Source: Clavaria fumosa
Lineage: Eukaryota > Basidiomycota > Agaricomycetes > Agaricales > Clavariaceae
DNA: 64,000 bases
Assembly (NCBI GenBank): GCA_951802425.1
Contig: OX637796.1
Location: forward strand, 3,348,001-3,412,000
Direction: 5' to 3'
Shown: positions 1 through 10,440 of the stretch, piece by piece
Layout: every line of letters starts with the position of its first letter
Position numbering within the stretch: position 1 is the first letter of the stretch
Position numbers and translations under genes: made by a program
Notes under the pieces: generated by a model
Database searches by the model: none
The model's input: the letters and a program-made list of their open reading frames with translations, nothing else
What the model was told of the DNA's origin: nothing

Positions 1-490
1 GTTCCCCTTATGATCCGGAATAAGGACAGCAACGACGGCTATGAGAAGATGATAAACACGGAGCAATTCTGGCTAAGCGTTTACGAGAGAGAGAAGATAT
101 CACACATCTTGCATAAGCGAACAACGAGGTAGTTTATTCCTAGTAAGGATCAGTTCAGTTCTCAAATCAAATCAAATCAAATCGATCCAATCCAATCCAA
201 TCCAATCCAAATGATCCCCCTCATCGATCTCACATCCCAACATAACTCCTTAAGGTAACAAGCAAACACTGATTCACTGATTTTATTGATTTTTAAACGC
301 GTGTCTACTTCTCTCTCCCTTCTCTCTCTTCTCTCTCTCATATCCATATAACCCACCACATATCCGAAATCATGCCGCTCTCCTCCTCCTCCTCCTCCTC
401 TCTCCCTCCCTCATAACAAAGTCCTGGCGACCCTAAAAGCTCTCTAAGTCCTCTTTCCCCTTTCGTTTCTCCCCCTCTCTCCTGCATCAA
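1..490. other. intergenic, promoter side of first gene
   Basis: I see no coding region here. It holds a tandem pentanucleotide stretch (positions 163-211, described separately) and a CT/TCC-rich pyrimidine tract at about 381-412 and 440-482, directly before the first ATG at 491. Such pyrimidine tracts are common just upstream of highly transcribed fungal genes. A gene may lie left of the window edge but nothing of it is visible. Confidence 0.6.
187..211. promoter_or_regulatory. four tandem CCAAT boxes
   Basis: CCAAT occurs at 187-191, 192-196, 197-201 and 202-206, followed by CCAAA, after a run of four CAAAT units from 163. It lies about 280 nt upstream of the ATG at 491. CCAAT is the core of the HAP/CBC (NF-Y) site in fungi. 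The head-to-tail 5-bp spacing would not allow four complexes to bind at once, so this may simply be a microsatellite that happens to contain the motif. Confidence 0.35.
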
Positions 491-2047
491 ATGCGATCAT
501 CTCCCTCGTCGTCGTCGGCAACCGCAGCCTACCCCCTTGCACCCCTCACGAATAGGAACCTCGTCAACGCCGACCATGACTATACCACTAGTGCAACCGC
601 CACCTACCTCGCCCATCACGATCACCACGGTGCCGAGTGGCTGCACATCGGCCACCCTGCCACCCCTTATTACCCCTCATCCACCTCCTCCTCGTCGCTC
701 TATCCCTCGTCACAACAACAACAACAACAACTCCACCAATACCAACCCCCGCCACCACTACAAAAGCACCGCGGACGGACCGCTGCCCTTCTCGAGTCGT
801 CCCTCAGAGCGTCCACCATCCCTTTATCACATACTGTGCAACCCCCGTTCACCTCGATGCCCCCGTCGTGCCAATCAATGTCGCATCAAATACACACATG
901 CGACACACTCTATCCTGCTGGCCAAGCGTGGTGCGCTTGCTGGGGCGGGGCGCCGCCACACCACCCCGATCTACACCAACACAACCACCACTTGCAACAG
1001 GACGCCGCGCCATTGTACGACTACGACCACCGGCACCACCATTACCCGCCACCAGACCCGTGGGCGCAGTGGTGCGCCGAAGAGACGCCCATGTACGACG
1101 ACACCCCCGTCGTCTGCGCGGAGCACGGGTGGCCCGTTCGCGACTGCTACGCCTCGCATTTCCACCAGCACGAGCCGCTCCACCACCACTTCTCGCCCGT
1201 CGTCGTCGGCGAATGTCACGAATACGGCGCGCCTGTGCAGCAGGACCAATTTGATTATTACCACGCCCTCCACTACCACGATCAACAGCACCCGCACCCG
1301 CACCTCCAGTACCACCTCCAGCGCTACGTTCAAAACCAGCACCACCACCCGAACCAGCAGCCACACAATCTCGCCGTCGCTGTCGGCTACCCTTACCCCC
1401 CGTCCCCGCTCTCCACACTTAACTTTGCCTCCTCGCCTTCGACCGCTTCGTCCTCGTCCGCCTCGCCCATAGCCGCCGCGTGCGCCGCGCATGACGGCCA
1501 TTTCTCCGAGCGCGACGACGACATGGGGTGTCCGCCAGCGGCGCCCGAAGGCGGCTGCTACCCCGACGAGATGGTGGGGACCGGGGACGCGCCCGCCGTC
1601 GTGCAGCTGCACCACCCGCGCCCGCGCCGGCCCATCTCGGTGCAGGACATCCCGGTCGTGCTTCCCGCCGCCTCGCCGTTGCCGTTGCCCTCGCCCTCGT
1701 CGGCGACGCTGACGGTCGACTCGGACGGGACCGCGGTCGACGCGACGCCGACGCGCGCTATGACCGCCGTCACGGTGGTGGGCCCGGGCGGGGACGCGTG
1801 CACGGAGTGTCTGTCTGCGACGTCGCTGCTGTGCCAGCCGGTGTCGGACGCGGTGCTCCTTGAGGCGGGCAAGCCGCTTGCGGAGCAGGTGTTTGCGATG
1901 TGCCAGGAAGGAGAAGAGGATGGTGAAGATGAAGAGGAGGAGGGGCAGGAGGAGGAAGAGGAGGAGGAGGAGGAGACAGTGGCTTCTCCAGTGGCAGCGA
2001 CGGAGTCTGCTGCGTCTTCATTTTACAATTACCAATACGGTTATTGA
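491..2047 (+). CDS. His/Gln/Pro-rich low-complexity protein, unknown
   Basis: Single-exon reading frame of 518 residues starting at the first ATG after a pyrimidine tract. I do not recognise a domain. The N-terminal half is rich in His, Tyr, Gln, Pro and Ser, with a Gln run near residue 75 and many His pairs and triplets between residues 145 and 300. Two short Cys-containing segments (around residues 137-153 and 209-221) alternate with these. The C-terminus is acidic, with a Glu-rich stretch at about 475-495 and then an Ala/Ser/Tyr tail. Codon third positions are strongly G/C in the second half. Such composition is typical of disordered regulators in basidiomycetes, but no DNA-binding domain is visible. 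Several overlapping antisense frames are by-products of the skewed composition. An unannotated intron cannot be excluded. Confidence 0.6.
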   Translation: MRSSPSSSSATAAYPLAPLTNRNLVNADHDYTTSATATYLAHHDHHGAEWLHIGHPATPYYPSSTSSSSLYPSSQQQQQQLHQYQPPPPLQKHRGRTAALLESSLRASTIPLSHTVQPPFTSMPPSCQSMSHQIHTCDTLYPAGQAWCACWGGAPPHHPDLHQHNHHLQQDAAPLYDYDHRHHHYPPPDPWAQWCAEETPMYDDTPVVCAEHGWPVRDCYASHFHQHEPLHHHFSPVVVGECHEYGAPVQQDQFDYYHALHYHDQQHPHPHLQYHLQRYVQNQHHHPNQQPHNLAVAVGYPYPPSPLSTLNFASSPSTASSSSASPIAAACAAHDGHFSERDDDMGCPPAAPEGGCYPDEMVGTGDAPAVVQLHHPRPRRPISVQDIPVVLPAASPLPLPSPSSATLTVDSDGTAVDATPTRAMTAVTVVGPGGDACTECLSATSLLCQPVSDAVLLEAGKPLAEQVFAMCQEGEEDGEDEEEEGQEEEEEEEEETVASPVAATESAASSFYNYQYGY

Positions 2048-3011
2048 CGAGTTTTATTTTTTCTTGTTTCTTTCTCCTCCCTTTCACTCTGATTGATGGC
2101 ACATACCCTCCACAATTCACGTACACTCATGGCTTGTCGTTCCGACGTGTAGCGTAGCATGAAATTTCATTCTTGCCCTAAACTCGCTCAGCAGATAGCT
2201 CAGCTCAGCAAAATGGGAACGTTCCAGCTGTAACTGCAAAGGGAAGAACACGTGACGCAAGCGATGCACATTACGTAACATTACGATCGAAATGAGATCT
2301 GTAGCGGGCCACGGACATCTTTGGTGACGTGAACGAAGGTGCTGATGGCTATCATGATCACGAAGTTCAAAGGGAAATTGGAGCCATGAGTGCGTGTGTG
2401 TGCAAGGGTGAGAAAAAGATGGGGTTTTGATCAAAAGGAGCAAAGAGGACTGCGGGGGCGGTTCGTGTGCCGCGTGCAAAGGGTCAATGGGGAAGGGTGT
2501 AATGTAACGATAAGTGTGTTTATGATGATGATTCCACAGTAATGGGAAAATCCAGGGCGGAACATACTCGGTTGAAGGAAGGTCTCTATCAGAACATGCA
2601 TCGCGCGTAAAACAACGCTTAGACCCCCGTTGGTCTCTTCGTTAAGACGAGATGATCAGGAACCGTTCATTTTTTTTTAATAGAAAGGAGAAAGAAGGAA
2701 AAAAAAACGGGGCGACGACATCATTTAGAAATGGTGGCGAGACGCCATTCCCATCCTCGGTGTTCCAACGTTCATCTCGGGGAACGAAACGCCTCGCTCG
2801 GGCACTTAAGATCTCTCAGGGAAAAAAACAGCCTAAGCGGGGATAAGCTTAGCGGATTGGTGCCGTGCAGGCTTGGGGGTGAGTCACAAGCACCGCGTCT
2901 ATTTCTCCCTTTCTCCTTTCCGCTCCTGCTTTGAGATTGGTGCGACGCTAGCAAAAAAAAAAAAAACCTCTCCAAACCAAGAAGGGATCTGCTCCTAGTT
3001 CGTGCGTGCTC
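2048..3011. other. intergenic, convergent 3' flanks
   Basis: About 960 nt between two convergent genes. It contains homopolymer A runs (2700-2706 and 2951-2965), an A/T-rich stretch near 2670-2700 and no reading frame with conserved features. It probably includes the 3' untranslated regions of both genes. I see nothing else. Confidence 0.6.
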
Positions 3012-5217
3012 TCATGAGCGGCCGACCCGGTGACTCCGCTGCGGAGGGGAGGAAGACAGGCGCACACCGCGGGAGTCCGCAGACCGCCCAAAACAGGCGT
3101 CGCCACCACCACCACCCACAACAGCACCGCCATCGCGGGAGCCCACCATCGCGGAGGCCGGGATCGTCCCCGGGAGTCGCGCGCGTCCGTGCCGGTGGCT
3201 CGCCCGCGGTTGAGCCGGCCCGGGAACACCAGCTCGTACAGCACCTCTTCCTGCTGCTGTTGCTGTACCCCCGTGTGATCGGCGGGGCGAGGCAGATGAC
3301 GACGTCGTTGACGGAGTCGAGGACGGGCGCTCGTTCTCATCGGCGCGTTCCCACACGCCGCGCTGCATCACATCGGAAGATGGAGAAGAAAAGGTTGAGG
3401 AGACGCAGGCCCGCACACAGCCCCGCGTTGCTGGGCCCTCCACAGCCACGGCGACGTCGACCGCACGAGAAGCACAAGAAGGGCGAGAAGAAGCAGTACT
3501 AGCGCCGGCAGCAGGCACAGGGGCCGCTACAGCATGCGTGCTCGTTTTGGGACCCACGGCGATTGATCGCATCACGCCTGTCGCGTTTAAGCTCCCCTCC
3601 AGATCAGTAGCACCAGGAGCGGCGGCGGCGGTGGGAAACAATGTACCTGCGAGGCGATGCTGTAGTGGGTGATGCTTCTGTGGGTCCTGCTGCTCCTGCT
3701 TCTTTTGCTGCTGTTCATGCTGTTCCTGCTGATGTGCATCATGCTCACTAATGGCTGCGATAAACACGTGATCTCGATCGGCGCTCAGGGAACCGGGCTG
3801 TGGCTCTGGGGCAGGATCAGGGTCACCACTAGCAGGGTCGAGGACGTGCTTATGGGAAGGGCTTTCCTGCGGTACAGGTGCTGCGGCCCACGCGCTGCAA
3901 TTCATCTCCACGGGCGTTCGCGCTGGCGTCGAGCATGGTTGTTTATCTATTGCCGCCCGAGCTGAGGTGACCGAGTTCGGATGGCCCCGATCGATCCCCT
4001 TGTGTGGATGGCCCAAACCGATCCCCCTGTGTAGATGGCTCAGATCGATTTCCTTGTGTGGGTCGCACAGCGCGGTGACTGACGATGGCAGCAGCAGGCG
4101 CGCGCCAGACGGGGGAGCGGCAGGGGCGTCGTGAGAGGCGTCACGATTGTCGCATGGGTCTGGGAAGAGCCGCTGATAGTACAGCCGCGATTGCTCCATC
4201 ATGAACATCTGATACGACCCGACCAGCTGCTGGATCCCGTGGGGAGGCCCGAGATCACTGTCAAGGCGGCTGTAGCACGCCAGCCGCTCTTCCTTTGACA
4301 GCGGCTTCTGATGTGGCGAGAGCCAGAGCGCCAAGGGGGGGTTGACAGGCGAGGAAGCGGGCGCCACATCACTCGACGATCGCGGAGACCAGCCGAAGAC
4401 ATCAAATCCAGATTCGTAGTTTGTTAGGGAGTTGCCCAGCTGACCGTCGGTATCAAAGAGATCTTGCAAGGGATTCACCAGAGGCGCAGGGTCAACAGGC
4501 GACCATGTGATCGCAGAAACGGATAAGGGAGGGGAACTCGATGCAGATGATTTTGGGCTGCGGACATCTTGGTGCGAAGATCCGGAGTAGCGCTTCCAAG
4601 GGGGCGATTCTACCCTGGCTCGTTCAAGGGAGGAAGATGCAGGAGAAGTCGGAGCAGCCGGCCGCGCCGGCATTTGTCTTGGCGACGATGAACCAGGGTA
4701 GCGCAGTGTTTCTGATGGGGCCGTGCTCGACGTGTGTAACCGTTTTGTTCTCGCATGAGCGTTCGCGCTCAGCTGTGCCCTAGCCCGAGCGAGATTGGTG
4801 TGTTTGTCTTCCTTGACGACACGTAGCCCCTTGCTATGATAGTAGTCGTATATGTGGCGTCTGTAGTACACACGCGTGGTTAGACGCAAGCCGAAAAGAC
4901 ATGACTTAGGCGTCGCACCTGTCAAGATTGAAGCGTTCCTGTATATGCTTCCGCATGGCGAACGTGGGCATGTCTGTACTCCCAGGGGGTATCAGGGCAT
5001 CTAGCTCTCGTACAAGATCAGGGCCGAGGCGGAGTGCCAGACTTTCTGGATTGACCCTTCGCCGTTCATTTGTGTTGGAAGCACCAGGGCCCTCAGAGAA
5101 AGTAGAACAATCAAGATCGTCAAAAGAGGTAAGTCTGCGTGGGCGCTTGTGGTCCGGATTTGTAAAGCTCGAAGAAGGTGACAGGCCCTCGTACAAAGCT
5201 CGCAAGTCCCGCTTCAT
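3012..5217 (-). CDS. homeodomain-like fungal protein (putative DNA-binding)
   Basis: Two exons, 4919..5217 and 3012..4860, joined over a 58-nt GT-AG intron; 715 residues from the ATG at 5217 (the frame is open further upstream to 5550). Around residues 65-115, spanning the junction, is a helical segment ending in Asp-Tyr-Tyr-His-Ser-Lys-Gly-Leu-Arg-Val. It resembles homeodomain-like helix-turn-helix proteins, in which the last helix carries an aromatic, a basic and a hydrophobic pattern, and the splice restores this helix exactly. The remaining 580 residues are Ser/Pro/His/Gln-rich and look disordered, with three short Asp-Pro/His-Lys-Gly repeats (HPHKGI-type) at about 275-300 and a Gln/Glu run near 385-400. 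The last 100 residues are Gly/Arg-rich and least reliable. It shares a 320-bp divergent promoter with the gene at 5538. A role in transcription is inference. Confidence 0.6.
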
Positions 5218-5537
5218 CGAGAGGGAAAAGGTCGAAGAGAAGTTGTCGCGATAGAACGAGCCGACGCCATTCTTATGTTTGAGCTGTTTTCCAGACTTTT
5301 GAACTTGCTGCGATGTTTTTCTTGCGTTCAACCAAAAAACGATCGAAGCGAGAACGTGTCCGTTTTTGGTTGAGGTCTTTCGATTGTTCACGTGATTAAC
5401 TGGTCCATGGACCTTCCATAATTGGGTTTCTACGTCACTTCCACCGCGCAGTCGCGCCAGGTTAGCAGTCCTCGTGCCCCGCAGCCAAGCAGCGCACTCA
5501 TGTCGCTGTTCATTGGCATCCAGTGAGAAGAGAGGCC
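5218..5537. promoter_or_regulatory. divergent promoter region
   Basis: 320 bp separate the ATG of the minus-strand homeodomain-like gene (5217) from the ATG of the plus-strand gene (5538). Both genes must start within it, so regulatory sites are probably shared. The minus-strand frame stays open across most of it, so the true minus-strand start could lie upstream of 5217. Confidence 0.5.
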
Positions 5538-7106
5538 ATGTCTGCTGCAAGCGAAGCGGTGAGCGCTGCTCCGCGTCCTCTCGTCGACTCGAAGCCCGCC
5601 GGGACGAGCGGTGTGCACTCTATGCCTCCCAAGCTCACGCCCTGGCAAAGGTGGAAAGCCTTACTCGCTACGCGCTTCAAGCACAAGGGCCCGAAGGTGC
5701 CCTTCCCGCCCCCGTCGTGGTTCGAAGACGGCCGCGTCGTCAATCCCGGCGCGTCGGAGGATGCCGCGGTCCCGCTGCCCCATCATCCGGAAGCGGGAGA
5801 CGACAAGCAGGACGGCGATGGCCAGGGCGACGGTGGCGGCGGTGACGAGGCTCCGCCGCCACCTGCCACATGGATTGCGCACAAGGTCTCCGAGTTGTTG
5901 AATGCCTACCAGCCAACGCCAGCGTCCGGCACAGACTCGTCTGCTAGTGCGCCTGCAGCCGCTGACCCGCCCGATTCTAACCCGTCGCCGCCGCCTCCTC
6001 GGCCCCCGGTAGACTCGAAGCTGGCGAAGCTTCTGTCAACGGCATATATCATGAATGGCTCCATCTCCAAGGGCAGAAGATCCGTCTGGACTGCGTTGGA
6101 AAAGTTGGGAGCTCCTTCAATTCCACCCGCGGGGGACAAATCAAGCGCTAAACAAGGAGATTACACTTTGATGCTCTACTCCCCCATCATGCCCACCTCC
6201 AAGGACCTAGTTGAGGTGGCCAGCTCGCACACAGAGACAATATTCGTAGAGGCGACGGACGAGGATGCCGAAGGGGACGAGGTCTCTGCCACCAAATGGC
6301 GATGGCCCTTTCCCGGCTGGGGCGGCAAGCCCACGCCCACGACGCCTCCAGCGAAAGATCCATCACCGCCAAAGCAACCGAAGGAAGTAGTAGTCTGGGA
6401 GCCGTCCTTGACCAAGCTCTCCATTCAAGTCATGTGGTGGGGCTATCGTTTGTTAGTCATGACATGTGCTCCGGTTACTCCTTTTTTTTGCATTAATCGA
6501 CGAATGCAGGTGGCTTCCCCCTCCCGTGCTTGCCATTCTCGGCGACAAGACGTTAGAGGCCTCCAAGCGCGCCGTGATTATCACTACGGCCTTGAAATGG
6601 CTCGTTGGTACGTATCCTCGTCAGCTGCGGCTCATAGCAATCCAATCTTCGCGCCCTGCAGATAATATACCAGTCAAACTACTTCCTCCACCGCTCCAGC
6701 CCGCCGTTCTCATCCTACAGAAGTTAGTCCCGTTCGTTGGCTATATTGGCGCCTTCATCGCATGGAGTTGGAGTGCTCTTCAGCAGTTTGATAAAGGTAA
6801 AGAGGAGATCGCCACCTTGGTTGCTTCCAATTAATGACGAACCTTTAACAAGGCAATGGCATCACCTTAACAGCAACCTGGCTGCTTCCAGTCGCACTCA
6901 TACCTGGTACCTGGAGTAATGAAGATCTTCCTCCCAAAGTCCCAACTAAAGCTCCTGTGCCTGGCAGCTCGGGCCCGCCTAAAAGCGCCCCCTTACCTGA
7001 ACCCGCGCACCCGCCTGTACCCACGCCCTTGCCTGAACCCGCGCCCTCGCCTGACCCTATAGTGATATCCAGCGATGCCAGAAAAGGAAAAGGCGTCGCT
7101 CGCTGA
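5538..7106 (+). CDS. unknown protein with hydrophobic C-terminal half
   Basis: Four exons: 5538..6451, 6510..6607, 6662..6796, 6853..7106; introns 58, 54 and 56 nt; 466 residues. The start is the first ATG in frame. Residues 1-150 are Pro/Asp/Gly-rich and disordered. Residues 155-215 form a mixed helical part. From about residue 295 to 410 there are several hydrophobic stretches, including a Trp/Tyr-rich one (WWGYRLLWLPPP), one around VIITTALKWLV, one around VGYIGAFIAWSW and one around TATWLLPVAL, suggesting membrane association. The tail has Pro-Leu-Pro-Glu-Pro-Ala type repeats (about 430-450) and ends in a Lys/Arg-rich tip. I recognise no enzyme or transporter family. The splice at 6797-6852 removes an early stop at 6832 and adds the repeat tail. 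Confidence 0.65.
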
Positions 7107-7384
7107 GCCTTTGTACTAAGCACCACATGTTACGACTGATGACGAATCTGTTTATTTTCCTTCCCATGCCTCTCTTGTCCCACATTCGTTCCGGGCAGTT
7201 GGTTCACCAGAAATGACACCCTTATTTGTATTTCCAATCAAAGAGAGTTTACAGTGAGTTGGCTGCAGCGAATGTTTCGTATCGTCGGTCCAAGCGACGT
7301 CGTCCTGTGGTACTTTCTACGTCTCGTACCGTCCGCAGCATGACAAGCCCCGCCCGCAAGTTGCAAGTTGCAACAGCGTCGCGT

Positions 7385-10137
7385 TCAAATCCCTGCCTCG
7401 CCAGCTGTCGACCCTCGAATGCCTGCGATGCTCTCCATCACCCCAGCGCCACTGATAATGCTGGTTGTTGCCACTAGGAAGTGTCGCCCTGGCCTCAACG
7501 ATGAGTACGCTGGATGCACACAAGCAATAAAGAGACATGACATATCACCTTGATTCTGCCGAGCTACCCATCTGAGAGCCGCGATCTCGGTGTATGTGCA
7601 GCCACCCAGGAAAAACACGACGGTCGTCGTCGCATAATGCTCTTGGGAATGGACTGCAATCACTGACGCTGAGTAACACGAAAGGGAATTGTCTCAGAGC
7701 CTTACGGAGAGTGCCAGTATAGGCAGACATTTCTTTGCTAGCTGGACTCTTCTGAACAATGTCGATCGTCTCGCCAGGAATGGTGGCCACAACGTCGTCG
7801 AAGCCTTTCCACCCAATGATCGGATGAGCCCGAACTTGGCTCGAGGCAAGGGCACTAGCGTCCCCATCCCGTTCGTCCGCGGCGGCCTTGCCTGCCCCTG
7901 TCGGATTGCTCAGGACGCCGCCCTTCTGTGCGACGCACTGCACGAGCCGGATGCTAATCGGTGCATAGCCCGAGTACACGAAGCCGATATCATTCTCGAG
8001 ATCTTCCTGCGAGTCCGGGGTATCTTCGACTAGCAGACGGAAGGACTTGCGGAGTGAGGTATATGGGTATTTCGATGCTGCGATGACGGGCGGTGGCGTC
8101 GAGGATGGAAGGGGACTTGGCAAGAGAATGCACAGAGGCGGCGCCGCGAGAGATAGGAGGAGAGGCAGCAAATTATATCCGTACGCCTTCGTTTGACCTC
8201 GTCAGATCGTAGACAATAAGGATAAGTGCGGCGTGCAAACCTGTAATATCTCTCGCTTTAGGTTATCTAACACTTTCGCTTTAATCCCACCAGCAGTTAT
8301 TGTGGCTAGACAGAGCAATCTGAGGACAACCTGCATCTCAGCTCCTTCGGCTATCATGTTCTCTATGGCACTGATTTGTTCCGATATTTCGTACGAAGCA
8401 AGGAGGTCTGGTAGTGAATTTAACGTCGAGGATTTAAACCACCTTCCTATAAGTAATCAACGTACTTTGTTGAATTTCAAGCGCCTTGCCAAACTGTTCC
8501 GTCTGAGTTGCTGGCAAAAGCAATTCAGAGAGACCGGTGTCTATAATATGTCAGATTTAAAAAAATAACAGCTAAGAAAGGTGCTAAAACTCACGAAGTC
8601 TTAAAGATTGATGCTCGGTTTGTAAACCGCCCAACTTGCCTACAAAGTCTCGTAGCTGAGTAACGGTCTTAGCCTGGAGACGCGCCTGAGTGGAGATGGA
8701 TTCAGAACACCTCGCGGTCAAGATTTAGGTCCACGGGACGTACCTTGTAGTCCTCGTCCAATCGATGGGCGACCTTGTTTAGCTTCTTGCCAACAGATGA
8801 GAAATTGAGATCTCTAAGCTGCGCAAACAGAGGATCAGTTGCCGTTGTCAGATGATGCTTCTTTTTCTTCTCCCTAGTCAGGGTTGGCGCGCGGGGGGCC
8901 TGTGCCGGCGTCGAGGCTGATGTCGACGGGCCCGCAGAAGGGGCTGGGGCGGGTGGCGATATCACTGATATCGGCAACTCGACATGTGCTGCAAGACAAT
9001 GCTCAGACAGTGGCTGTACGTTGGTCAAAAGAAGACGTGCAGTGTTTTATTCCGATGACCTCGTCGATGAGCCCTTCGTATGTCAGCTGCGTCAGCAAAG
9101 GAGTGATCATATCCACCCGTCGGTCTAGCAGAATGAGACAGTCGAATTTGCTGTTAGACGACATCGGAGCCTCTTGCTTGGAAGCCGCCGTGGAAGACGG
9201 TGCGTGCCGAGTCATGAGATTAGCGAGTCGCTAGACTTGCCGCATGAACCAACGAGGTCAGGGCTACAAAAATGTCGGCACTCACAGATGCTTTATCCCC
9301 TTTACCGACAATCCGGGGGAAAGGGCCAAAAACCTTTTGCAGCCTCAAAAGCGCTTGGGCCGAGTCGTATATGACAGTTTCGTCGCCATCCTTCACCCTA
9401 TAGGCTTCAGACCAGACAGAACAGAAAGAGACGCTCTACGTTGCGCTCACCACCCAAATCTCCTTGAATGCGTTCTCGGCTTCTAGGGAGACAACATCCT
9501 CTGCTATTGGAATGAATTGCAAATTGTACGTTGTTATCGTGACCTCGCCCAGGACACCCTCTTCCTCCAGAATTCGTCTTGCGAGCGTCGAAGTCCGAGG
9601 AACAAGCAACAGGGTGTACAGATGCTTTTGCAATTCTCTTGTATGCCTTTTGATTTGATCTTGAGGAAGGGTCAGGGTGCAGCAAGTGAACCGCAGATAA
9701 GGGAGGGAGTCTACCAGCTATGATTTTAATATGTTTGATGGATGGCCGACAGAGATAGATGATGTTCTTGGTTGGAGACGTGAGAGCACCAGGTTCCAAC
9801 CAGAACATCTTGTCTACACCATGTTGCTAACGGGAACGACACGGTTTAGACCTGTGCAGCAATGTAGGCAATGTTTGATGGTCGATACCTTCAGCAACGA
9901 AACCTCTGTCACCAGCCCGAGCGGACCCGCCAACGAAGAATCTATCACGAGTGTCTTCGCGCCGCTGACCTGAACGCCGTTTCAGCCCGATGAAAGCATC
10001 ACAGTTCAATCACAATCAAGCACCGAGTTGAGGGCGTCCACTAGGTCTTTCCTGGCGAGCTCCTTCAAGACGTTCACGTCGGGGATAGATTGACGGGTAA
10101 GAGTCTCGTCATTGTGTACCGCCGTTGATCTTGGCAT
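7385..10137 (-). CDS. VPS33: Vps33, Sec1/Munc18-family vacuolar tethering subunit
   Basis: Thirteen exons in order: 10024..10137, 9889..9969, 9715..9826, 9451..9659, 9286..9390, 9041..9230, 8744..8988, 8595..8685, 8466..8540, 8241..8407, 7706..8186, 7549..7653, 7385..7488; 692 residues, the usual length for the family. Vps33 is the SM protein of the HOPS and CORVET complexes; it binds SNAREs and templates fusion at vacuoles and late endosomes. Diagnostic segments are the N-terminal [14 protein letters not shown] region, [92 protein letters not shown] and, near the end, [19 protein letters not shown]. All domains are complete. One intron (8989..9040) uses a GC donor. Residues about 285-320 are a Pro/Ala/Ser insert. 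Function is from family knowledge; the match is very strong. Confidence 0.95.
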
Positions 10138-10440
10138 GTCTGCGTTGCTTGCGCGAACGCCGTCACGCACGCTTCACGTGCCTTTTCGGACCACTATTGC
10201 TGAAGCTCACTTCTCAACGTAGGCTCAGGTGTGGGCTTTGGTGCAAGTTCAAGACTCCGGGGTCTTGCTGTATAAAGGTTAAGTTCCGCGTATAGCAACC
10301 TGGGCGAGTACGCTATCATACATGGAAATCGACGTATGCAGCCCCGTCACAATCCCCGTAGTCCCAAATCCAATGAGTCGACTCTCCGTGCAGTCTTAAA
10401 TGAAAATACAGCCTAGTCCCTCCCAGTATCGTGTCATGAT
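10138..10440. other. intergenic: Vps33 promoter and E2 gene 3' flank are on opposite sides
   Basis: Both neighbours are on the minus strand, so this 303-nt gap holds the 3' flank of the E2 gene and the promoter of VPS33. A TATA-like TATAAA lies at 10271-10276 on the plus strand, the wrong orientation for VPS33. I see no coding region. Confidence 0.4.

Noticed and set aside
971..1615. Long antisense frames over the His-rich gene
   Set aside because: They arise from the skewed composition of the sense strand (His, Pro and Glu codons) and encode Val/Arg/Gly low-complexity strings.
3002..3502. 166-codon plus-strand frame opposite the homeodomain-like gene
   Set aside because: Arg/His/Pro-rich shadow of the GC-rich 3' part of the minus-strand gene, without its own start context or domain.
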